From assembly GCA_947305035.1 (NCBI GenBank), contig CAMZCV010000066.1:1-6265 (forward strand): DNA of 6,265 nucleotides. The letters run 5' to 3'. The notes beneath the pieces are model-generated. The model was not told the origin of the DNA. It worked only from the letters and a program-made list of their open reading frames with translations, and did not search any database. The translations under genes were made by a program, and so were the position numbers. This document shows positions 1-5,216 of the stretch, one piece after another; the stretch's first letter is position 1; the number at the start of each line of letters is the position of its first letter. Source of the DNA: an uncultured Coriobacteriales bacterium (GTDB lineage: Bacteria; Actinomycetota; Coriobacteriia; Coriobacteriales; Atopobiaceae).

Positions 1-2
1 CC

Positions 3-245
3 GTGGAAACTAAACCCGCAGAAAACCCCAAGCCCGAAACCGAGCCTGAACCTGTTCCGCATGGCTCCGCGTGGACGCAGGAGGATCTCGACGAGCTAGT
101 GGTGGGCGACGTGGTCTACCACAAGGGCTTCGGATATGGTCCCATTACCAAGCTTACCGAGGACCGCATCACCGTGCTCTTGTCCGGCAAGCAGCGGACG
201 TTCATGTTCCCCGGTGCTTTCGAGGACGGTTTCTTGAGCCTATAG
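3..245 (+). CDS. Small SH3/Tudor-like domain protein, possibly 5'-truncated
   Basis: As read here this is 80 residues from a GTG at position 3, ending in TAG. Only two bases precede the GTG, so the true start may lie outside the window and this could be the C-terminus of a longer protein. Residues 1-24 are rich in Pro, Glu and Lys, like a flexible linker. Residues 34-80 form a compact domain: GDVVYHKGFGYGPI (35-48), then a beta-rich ITVLLSGKQRTFMFP (56-70), then AFEDGFLSL (72-80). The pattern GD-V-H-FG-G-I followed by V-x-G-x-R-x-F-FP-AF-x-GFL resembles the small SH3/Tudor-like modules at the ends of UvrD/PcrA-type helicases and in stand-alone bacterial proteins. Such modules bind nucleic acid or RNA polymerase. 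No catalytic residues are visible and I do not recognise a named gene. An inverted repeat follows 34 bases after the stop. Confidence 0.6.
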   Translation: METKPAENPKPETEPEPVPHGSAWTQEDLDELVVGDVVYHKGFGYGPITKLTEDRITVLLSGKQRTFMFPGAFEDGFLSL

Positions 246-279
246 TCGGCTGTCCTCCCTGCATCAGGAAGTTCTTTGC

Positions 280-306
280 CTTGCGGTCACATTTTGTGAC
301 CGCAAG
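280..306. promoter_or_regulatory. Perfect 12-bp inverted repeat: operator or hairpin
   Basis: Bases 280-291 (CTTGCGGTCACA) are the exact reverse complement of 295-306 (TGTGACCGCAAG), separated by TTT. It lies 34 bases after the stop of the first gene and about 90 bases upstream of the probable promoter of the divisome gene. A 12-bp GC-containing stem could end transcription of the upstream gene, but no T-run follows on either strand, so an ordinary intrinsic terminator is not supported. The dyad symmetry would also suit a dimeric regulator. Which role applies cannot be decided from sequence. Confidence 0.55.
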
Positions 307-396
307 AAGCACCCCATTGAGTTGTTCGATTTTCTATACTGAATCGTGCAAAGGTGCTGGAATCGGCGTAGGCTGCGTCCGAACGGCCAGATTACG

Positions 397-405
397 TGGT
401 ATAAA
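397..405 (+). promoter_or_regulatory. Probable extended -10 promoter of ftsB-ppx
   Basis: TGGTATAAA at 397-405 matches an extended -10 element (TGn followed by TATAAA). No good -35 hexamer sits 16-18 bases upstream, which is tolerated for extended -10 promoters. The predicted transcription start is near 411-413, giving a leader of about 30 bases before the ATG at 444. A weaker alternative -10, TATACT at 335-340, also lacks a -35. Confidence 0.45.
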
Positions 406-443
406 GATAGATGGCCGAAACAGCATTTTGACGAAGCAAAGGC

Positions 444-971
444 ATGAGCACCGAGAAGCCCACAAAATCCGAAGCCAAGGTTGAAGCCAAGACCGACGCC
501 AAGAGCGTCAAGGCCGAGGCTAAAGATACCGAGAAGACGCCCTCCAAGCGCACGCGTGCAACCGCCCGCGCAAAGGCCAAGCGCCGACCCGACCCCATGC
601 GCAGGCGCAGGGTCATCCGCGTGCTCGTGGTCATTCTCGCCATCTTCGCCATGCTCTACCGTCCCGCGCGCGACTACTACATCGCGTGGCGCACGGGCTA
701 CACGCTCACGGTGCGCTACGAGGCGCTTGCAGAGGAGAACGAGGAGCTCAACGACGATCTCGAGCGCCTGATGACCCGCGAGGGCATCGAGGATGCCGCC
801 CGCGAGCGCGGGTACGTCATGCCCGGCGAGACGAGCGTCAGGGTTGAGGGGCTCGAGGAGGACGTGGGCGAGGAGTCCTCTGGCAAGGCTGCCGACGTTA
901 CCGGCGAGGAGGACCTCCCCTGGTACATCCACGTGGGCGACTTCATCTTCTTCTACAGGTCCGAATCGTGA
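444..971 (+). CDS. ftsB: FtsB/DivIC-family septum formation initiator
   Basis: This 175-residue protein has the bitopic layout of FtsB/DivIC divisome proteins. Residues 1-50 form a Lys/Ala/Glu-rich cytoplasmic tail; residues 53-56 are RRRR, a positive-inside stop. A single membrane helix spans about 57-72 (VIRVLVVILAIFAMLY). Next comes an extracytoplasmic coiled coil at about 88-110 with Glu and Leu heptads, then REGIEDAARERGYVMPGE (112-129), the typical segment after the coiled coil in this family. The acidic C-terminus runs to residue 175. In this family FtsB/DivIC pairs with FtsL and FtsQ/DivIB at the septum to activate peptidoglycan synthesis. The start at ATG 444 is preceded by AAAGG only one base away, a poor ribosome site. 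The last four bases overlap the GTG start of the next gene, implying translational coupling. DivIC and FtsB cannot be told apart from sequence alone. Confidence 0.85.
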   Translation: MSTEKPTKSEAKVEAKTDAKSVKAEAKDTEKTPSKRTRATARAKAKRRPDPMRRRRVIRVLVVILAIFAMLYRPARDYYIAWRTGYTLTVRYEALAEENEELNDDLERLMTREGIEDAARERGYVMPGETSVRVEGLEEDVGEESSGKAADVTGEEDLPWYIHVGDFIFFYRSES

Positions 972-1960
972 GCCGCGTAGCATCCATCGATATCGGCACG
1001 TTCACCATGCGCCTCGCCGTCGCCGACGTGCAGGGCGGGCGCGTTGTCTCGCTCGGCAAGCAGTCGGCGATCGTCAATCTGGGACAGGACGTCGACGCCA
1101 CCGGCATGCTGGCGCTCGAAGCCATGCAGCGGGCCTTCCTCTGCGCGCGCACCTATGCGCAGGCTGCGAAGGAAGCTGGTGCCGAGGCGCTCTGCTGCAC
1201 GCTCACGAGCGCCGCGCGTGACGCGGGAAACTCCGACGAGATAATGGCCGCGCTTGCCTCTCTCGGCATAAATCCGCAGGTCATCCCTGGGGAGATCGAA
1301 GGCGCGCTCACCTTCCTCGGCGTGGCGCAGGACTTCCCCGGCACGCCCATCCTCGTGGCCGACAACGGCGGCGGATCCACCGAGCTCGCCCTGGGCAAGC
1401 TCGACGGCCGTGCGCTCGACCTGCGCTGGGTGCGGTCGGTCAATGTGGGATGCCGCCGCGTGACCGACAGGTTCTTCTCGGATGGAGGCCCCGTTTCCAG
1501 CGAGACCCTCGACGCAGCGCATGCGTTTGTCGGGTCGGAGCTCGGCGCGGCGCTGGCGACGATGCCGAAGGACCTCGTGCCCCAGCGTCTGGTGGTGTGC
1601 GGCGGAACGGCGACGAGCCTGGTTGCCATGGCATCGGAGCTCGATCCGTACGACCCGGGTTTCGTGCATCTCCACACGCTCACGCGCTCAGAGATCGCCG
1701 GTATCGAGGCCAAGCTCGCGGCGCTTCCCGTTAGCGAACGCGGGACCCTTCCCGGACTTCAGGAGAAGCGCGCGCCGGTCATTCTCGGCGGAACGGTCTG
1801 CGTTTCCGAGCTTCTGCATACCACGGGGTTCGATGTTGCCCAGGCGAGCGAGAGCGACCTGCTCTTCGGTCTGTCCATCGCGTGCGCTGCAGCTGCCGAG
1901 GGCACGGAGTCGCCGGTTATTTGGAAGCCCGTCATCTCGCGGTTGGTGCGGGAGGGCTAA
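968..1960 (+). CDS. ppx: Exopolyphosphatase, Ppx/GppA family
   Basis: This 330-residue protein belongs to the Ppx/GppA phosphatases of the actin-like ATPase fold, which hydrolyse inorganic polyphosphate or pppGpp. Phosphate-binding motif 1 is SIDIGTFTMRLAVADV (6-21). The GE-E motif near IPGEIEGALTFLGV (106-119) contains E109 and E111, the region of the catalytic glutamate. The second phosphate motif is ADNGGGSTELALG (131-143). Further conserved elements are CGGTATSLVA (211-220) and the late segment LPGLQEKRAPVILGG (261-275), with R269. The length fits a single Ppx-GppA module without the extra C-terminal HD-type domain of long enterobacterial enzymes. The common GTNS of motif 1 reads GTFT here. 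The GTG start at 968 overlaps the stop of the divisome gene by four bases, so translation is likely coupled. Whether the substrate is polyphosphate or pppGpp cannot be decided from sequence. Confidence 0.88.
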   Translation: MSRVASIDIGTFTMRLAVADVQGGRVVSLGKQSAIVNLGQDVDATGMLALEAMQRAFLCARTYAQAAKEAGAEALCCTLTSAARDAGNSDEIMAALASLGINPQVIPGEIEGALTFLGVAQDFPGTPILVADNGGGSTELALGKLDGRALDLRWVRSVNVGCRRVTDRFFSDGGPVSSETLDAAHAFVGSELGAALATMPKDLVPQRLVVCGGTATSLVAMASELDPYDPGFVHLHTLTRSEIAGIEAKLAALPVSERGTLPGLQEKRAPVILGGTVCVSELLHTTGFDVAQASESDLLFGLSIACAAAAEGTESPVIWKPVISRLVREG

Positions 1961-1978
1961 GATAGAGGAACCCTTTTC

Positions 1979-2063
1979 GGGGGCGTGGCGGAATTGGCAT
2001 ACGCATCGGTCTTAAAAACCGAGGCCGCAAGGATTGTGGGTTCGAGTCCCACCGCCCCCACCA
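1979..2063 (+). tRNA. tRNA-Leu, anticodon UAA
   Basis: A complete class II tRNA can be folded by eye. The acceptor stem is GGGGGCG (1979-1985) with CGCCCCC (2053-2059), discriminator A2060 and encoded CCA (2061-2063). The D stem is 1988-1990 with 2002-2004; its loop holds GG at 1996-1997. The anticodon stem TCGGT/ACCGA (2006-2010 with 2018-2022) encloses a seven-base loop with anticodon TAA at 2013-2015. The 13-base variable arm (2023-2035) has a short CC/GG stem with a GCAA loop, as expected for leucine. The T stem GTGGG/CCCAC (2036-2040 with 2048-2052) encloses TTCGAGT. It begins 18 bases after the ppx stop and could be co-transcribed with it; no separate promoter is clear. It reads UUA and, by wobble, UUG. 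Confidence 0.97.
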
Positions 2064-2109
2064 GTTTTCGCGTGCGCAGCGCGCGGGAGTCCCACCGCCC
2101 CCACCAGTT
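2044..2109. repeat. 23-bp direct repeat duplicating the tRNA-Leu 3' end
   Basis: Bases 2044-2066, running from the T loop through the CCA and three bases beyond, recur exactly at 2087-2109, 43 bases downstream. The match ends at both sides (2043 C versus 2086 G; 2067 T versus 2110 C). The 20 bases between copies contain an imperfect 7-bp hairpin at 2069-2085 (CGCGTGC, loop GCA, GCGCGCG, with one G-T pair). The second copy has no tRNA body. The repeat spans the segment often used as a core att site by tyrosine integrases, so it may be an integration scar or a simple tandem duplication. Confidence 0.85.
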
Positions 2110-2139
2110 CTTGTCCGTAGGGCTGCTCCGCGGACTCGG

Positions 2140-2234
2140 TTTGCCACACTTCCCAATTGATTAACCGATAAACAACCCTTTGACCTGCAGAAATGCATAT
2201 TTACCACACTCTCGTGTACCAGAGTGTGGCAAAT
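2140..2234. repeat. AT-rich intergenic block with three copies of an 11-mer
   Basis: TTTGCCACACT (2140-2150) recurs as TTTACCACACT (2200-2210), with one mismatch and 60 bases apart. It recurs again inverted and exact as AGTGTGGCAAA (2223-2233). The second and third copies form a hairpin: CCACACTCT (2204-2212) pairs with AGAGTGTGG (2221-2229), with an A/C mismatch, then ATTT/AAAT (2199-2202 with 2231-2234), around an 8-base loop. No T-run follows on either strand. GC over 2141-2260 is about 42 percent by hand count, far below the neighbouring genes. Operator sites or integrase arm sites are both possible. Confidence 0.65.
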
Positions 2235-2262
2235 TCACGCAGCAATGCTTCAAGAAATGAGA

Positions 2263-2333
2263 GAGGCGCCTCGGGGAAGAAGAGCCATACCGAAGGGAGG
2301 TATGCCTAAAGAAAGGCTTTCCCCTACTCGGGG
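2263..2333. promoter_or_regulatory. Small dyad elements upstream of rnr
   Basis: Three short symmetric elements fall here. GAGGCGCCTC (2263-2272) is a perfect 10-bp palindrome. CATACC (2286-2291) pairs with GGTATG (2299-2304) across seven bases. CCCC (2321-2324) pairs with GGGG (2330-2333). If transcription of rnr starts at its ATG they lie upstream of the transcript and could only act as protein sites; if it starts further upstream they could form leader hairpins. Each is weak alone. Confidence 0.25.
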
Positions 2334-2339
2334 TATCAT
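2334..2339 (+). promoter_or_regulatory. Candidate -10 element for a leaderless rnr transcript
   Basis: TATCAT at 2334-2339 matches the actinobacterial -10 pattern TAnnnT. Six bases separate it from the A of the rnr ATG at 2346, so transcription would begin at the start codon itself. No convincing -35 is present. The only ribosome-site candidate, GGGG at 2341-2344, is one base from the ATG, which is too close for normal use. Together these favour leaderless translation, as is common in actinobacteria. Confidence 0.45.
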
Positions 2340-2345
2340 TGGGGC

Positions 2346-4334
2346 ATGGCACGCAAACGTGAACAGATCCCGCATCGCAAGAAGCCCCGCCAGCTGTTGA
2401 CGGGCACCTTCAGCGTGGTCCGCTCCGGTCAGGCCAGCGTGGAGACGCCCGAAGGGACGTTTCGCGTGGGCCGTGGGGGCACGCGCGAGGCCATGCATGG
2501 TGATACGGTGCAGGTTTCCATCTCAAACTTCCGCGGAGAGAAGCTCGCCTACGTGCAGCATGTCGTCACCCGCGCCATCACGACCTTCCTCGGCCGCTAT
2601 GAGCTCGCCGATCCGCTGGGCGTGGTGGTGCCCCTCGATGGGCGCCTTAACCACGACTTCTTCGTGCTGCCCGAGGATCCCACGCCCGCTCGTCTGGGCG
2701 TGGAGGAGGGCGATATCGTTGCCGCGCGCATCGTGGAGTACCCCACCCGCACGAGTGCTGCGGTAGCGACGATAGATCGGCGGGTCGGCGCAGGTTCCGA
2801 GGTGGACGAGCCTATCGAGGCGCTTATCGCGAGCTACGGTCTGCCCACGGAGTTCCTGCCCGCAACGCTTGCCGCCGCAGAGACGCTCACGCTCGACGTG
2901 GACGGTGCGCTTGCCGCTGAGCCCGACCGCGCCGACCTGCGCAACCTGCTCACCATCACCGTCGACCCTGCAGACGCGCGCGATTTCGACGACGCCGTGG
3001 GAGCATCGCGCACCGATGAGGGCTACGAGCTCTGGGTGCATATCGCCGATGTCTCTGCCTACGTGCACGCCGGCGATGCCATCGACTGCGAGGCCAGGCA
3101 GCGCACCTGCTCGGTCTACCTGGTCGACCGCGTGCTGCCCATGCTCCCCGAACGCCTGTGCAACGAGCTCTGCTCGCTCAAACCGCACGAGGACCGCCTC
3201 GCAATGAGCGTGCGCATGCAGCTCAGCAGGACCGGGGCAACGATAAGGGCCGAGGCCATGCCATCTGTCATCCGCTCGGCAGCCCGCCTCTCCTACGACG
3301 AGGTGGATGCCATGCTCGAAGGCTCCGCCACTGCCCCCACGCCCGAGATCGCCCAGCTCATCGGTCTGCTCGACGAGATCCGCCGCAAGCGCGAGAAGCT
3401 GCGCGCACAGCGCGGCTCGGTGGACTTCGAGACCGTGGAGGCGCGTGTGATGCTCGATGGGCAGGGCAAGCCCACGGGCGTCCAGGTGCGCAGCAAAACC
3501 CCTGCTACGAGCCTTATCGAGGAGGCCATGCTGGCAGCCAACGAGAGCGTGGCGGCCATGCTGGACGGCTCGGGCATCCAGAGCTGCTACCGCGTTCACG
3601 AGCATCCCTCGCCCGACGACCTCAAGACCACGATCCTCCCGCTGCGCGAGCTCGGGCTCATCCACGGCGATGAGGCGGCAGGCCTCATCGCGGGCGACCC
3701 CTTCACCATCTCGGCGGTGCTCGAGCGCGCGAAGGGCACGCCCGGGGAGGAGATGGCGTCGGCCCTGCTGCTGCGCGCGCAGAAACGCGCCATCTATCTG
3801 CCGCATAATCTGGGGCATTACGCGTTGGCCGCGCCGGCGTACTGCCACTTCACCTCGCCCATCCGCCGCTATCCCGACCTGATCGTCCACCGCTGCCTCA
3901 AGGCGCTGCTCCGCGGGCAGCTCGGCTCGACCGAGCAGGTCCAGCTTATCCAGCAGCTCCCGCAGATCTGCCGCAGCTGCTCCGACCAGGAACGCGTGGC
4001 CGACTCTGCCTCGCGCGACTCGCACAACATCAAGATGGCAGAGCTCTACGCAAATCGCATCGGCGAGTCCTTCTCGGGCGTGGTGAGCGGGTGCACGAGC
4101 TTCGGGCTCTTCGTGACGCTCGACGACACCCACGCCGAGGGTCTGCTGCCCATCCGTGCGCTCGGCGACGAGTGGTTCGACTACGACGAGGCGCGCCTCA
4201 CGCTCAAGAGCGCGTCCACGGGCAAGGTGTGGCACCTCGGCAAGCGCGTCGCGGTGACCGTCGCCGGCGTGGATGTGCCGCGCGGGCGCATCGACTTCTC
4301 GCTGGCGGAAGGCTCTAGGCAAAGGCATAATTGA
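2346..4334 (+). CDS. rnr: Ribonuclease R (RNase II/RNB family 3'-5' exoribonuclease)
   Basis: This 662-residue exoribonuclease degrades RNA processively from the 3' end, including structured RNA, rRNA fragments and mRNA released by trans-translation. Domains in order are a basic N-terminus (3-16), two cold-shock-type OB folds (about 18-60 and 70-135), the RNB catalytic domain (about 196-525) and an S1 domain (about 573-655). The metal-binding motif TVDPADARDFDDA (205-217) contains the four expected aspartates D207, D213, D215 and D216. The second RNB signature YCHFTSPIRRYPDLIVHR (499-516) is intact. It is shorter than many RNase R proteins: it lacks an N-terminal helix-turn-helix and the long Lys-rich tail seen in E. 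coli, ending seven residues after the S1 core. The ATG at 2346 was chosen because the next in-frame ATG is at residue 50, inside the first OB fold. It leads a cluster with a TPR gene and smpB. Confidence 0.95.
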   Translation: MARKREQIPHRKKPRQLLTGTFSVVRSGQASVETPEGTFRVGRGGTREAMHGDTVQVSISNFRGEKLAYVQHVVTRAITTFLGRYELADPLGVVVPLDGRLNHDFFVLPEDPTPARLGVEEGDIVAARIVEYPTRTSAAVATIDRRVGAGSEVDEPIEALIASYGLPTEFLPATLAAAETLTLDVDGALAAEPDRADLRNLLTITVDPADARDFDDAVGASRTDEGYELWVHIADVSAYVHAGDAIDCEARQRTCSVYLVDRVLPMLPERLCNELCSLKPHEDRLAMSVRMQLSRTGATIRAEAMPSVIRSAARLSYDEVDAMLEGSATAPTPEIAQLIGLLDEIRRKREKLRAQRGSVDFETVEARVMLDGQGKPTGVQVRSKTPATSLIEEAMLAANESVAAMLDGSGIQSCYRVHEHPSPDDLKTTILPLRELGLIHGDEAAGLIAGDPFTISAVLERAKGTPGEEMASALLLRAQKRAIYLPHNLGHYALAAPAYCHFTSPIRRYPDLIVHRCLKALLRGQLGSTEQVQLIQQLPQICRSCSDQERVADSASRDSHNIKMAELYANRIGESFSGVVSGCTSFGLFVTLDDTHAEGLLPIRALGDEWFDYDEARLTLKSASTGKVWHLGKRVAVTVAGVDVPRGRIDFSLAEGSRQRHN

Positions 4335-4357
4335 TTCGCAGATAGAACGGCACGTTT

Positions 4358-4362
4358 AGGAG
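4358..4362 (+). promoter_or_regulatory. Ribosome binding site of the TPR gene
   Basis: AGGAG at 4358-4362 lies four bases before the ATG at 4367. This fixes the start there and not at the second in-frame ATG (4382), which is 19 bases away from the site. The 32-base gap after rnr shows no terminator, so read-through from rnr is expected. Confidence 0.6.
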
Positions 4363-4366
4363 CAAC

Positions 4367-5215
4367 ATGGCACAGACCAATATGACAGACGAGATCCTGA
4401 GGGCTGAAGGCTACCTCATGCAGGACCATGACGAGCAGGCCCTCGAGCTGCTCGCGCGTCTTGCCGAGGACGCTGAGGAGTACGTTGACCGCAACTGCCC
4501 CACAACCGACTCCGTTCAGTGGTTCGCGTTTCCCACGATCTTCGACCGCCTTGCCTATCGCCGCGTGGAGAACGATCCCCGCGAGCTCAACGATGTGGAC
4601 GAGCCGCTCAACCGCCTCTACGGCGATCTTGCCCTCGCCTATGTCAAGGCGGGGAACTACGAGATGGCCATCGAGGCCCTCAAACAGGCGATTCGCTGGA
4701 ATCCCATGGATTGCGGCGCACGGCTCGACCTTGCCGACCTCTTCCGCGTCACCGGAGATGCGCAGGAGTACCTCGCGCTCACCTACTCGGTCTTCGAGCG
4801 CGCGAGCGATGCCCGCCATCTGGCGCGCGCCTTCCTCACCTTCGCGAACTACTTCGAGGTGTGCGGCAAACCGCAAACGGCCGCTGCCGCCCTGCGCGCC
4901 GCGCGCAAGCTCGACGTGCGCGACGCCTCTCTCGCAGCGGCACTCGATCAGGCGGCGGGAACCGAGCGCGACCCCGACGGCGTGACCGATGCCGAGGCTG
5001 CCGAGCTTCTGGCTGCCGAGGGCCTGCCCGACGGCGCCAACGCCGATATCGCCATCTGCCTGCTCATGTGCGCCACCGATGCTGCCGCCGCGGGCGAGCG
5101 CGACGTGGCCACCACGCTCACCCTCCGCGCGCGCGACCTTGTGGGAGAGCCTGCAGCCATGGCGCTCCTCGAGCTCATCCGCAGCTCCGAGGCGGATTCC
5201 GAGGAGGGCGAGTAG
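4367..5215 (+). CDS. Tetratricopeptide-repeat protein between rnr and smpB
   Basis: This 282-residue soluble protein has no signal peptide or membrane segment. A clear TPR motif spans about residues 84-117 (LYGDLALAYVKAGNYEMAIEALKQ, then AIRWNP), with a partner helix pair at 118-132 (ARLDLADLFRVTGDA). A second, degenerate TPR spans about 151-184 (HLARAFLTFANYFEVCGKPQ, then TAAAALRAARKLD). Residues 14-40 are also helical and could form a diverged first repeat. A conserved-looking aromatic segment, QWFAFPTIFDRLAYRRVEND, lies at 51-70. The tail is acidic (DSEEGE). TPRs bind other proteins, so this is probably an adaptor or scaffold; no catalytic motif is seen. It sits between two trans-translation partners, one base from the smpB start, and contains the smpB ribosome site in its 3' end. 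I do not know a named function. Confidence 0.85.
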   Translation: MAQTNMTDEILRAEGYLMQDHDEQALELLARLAEDAEEYVDRNCPTTDSVQWFAFPTIFDRLAYRRVENDPRELNDVDEPLNRLYGDLALAYVKAGNYEMAIEALKQAIRWNPMDCGARLDLADLFRVTGDAQEYLALTYSVFERASDARHLARAFLTFANYFEVCGKPQTAAAALRAARKLDVRDASLAAALDQAAGTERDPDGVTDAEAAELLAAEGLPDGANADIAICLLMCATDAAAAGERDVATTLTLRARDLVGEPAAMALLELIRSSEADSEEGE

Positions 5216-5216
5216 C

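Noticed and set aside
335..340. TATACT as a second -10 for ftsB
   Set aside because: No -35 lies 16-18 bases upstream and no extended -10 TG is present; the 397-405 element is better.
264..983. 239-codon minus-strand frame opposite the FtsB-like gene
   Set aside because: It is complementary to a gene with membrane helix, coiled coil and family motif in order; no independent support.
2069..2085. Hairpin just after the tRNA as its terminator
   Set aside because: The stem (7 bp with one G-T pair) is not followed by a T-run on the + strand, and the four T bases lie before it.
1932..2207. 91-codon minus-strand frame containing WDSNPQ
   Set aside because: It is the antisense translation of tRNA-Leu; this peptide string is a familiar false protein call.
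2523..4328. 601-codon open frame on the minus strand opposite rnr
   Set aside because: It is antisense to a clear RNase R gene with intact catalytic motifs; high GC leaves the opposite frame free of stops. Its translation is Arg/Ala/His/Val-rich with no recognisable domain.
4989..5216. Longer start for SmpB
   Set aside because: The added residues are out-of-frame TPR-gene sequence; ATG 5217 has a GGAGG site at good spacing and gives the normal family length.
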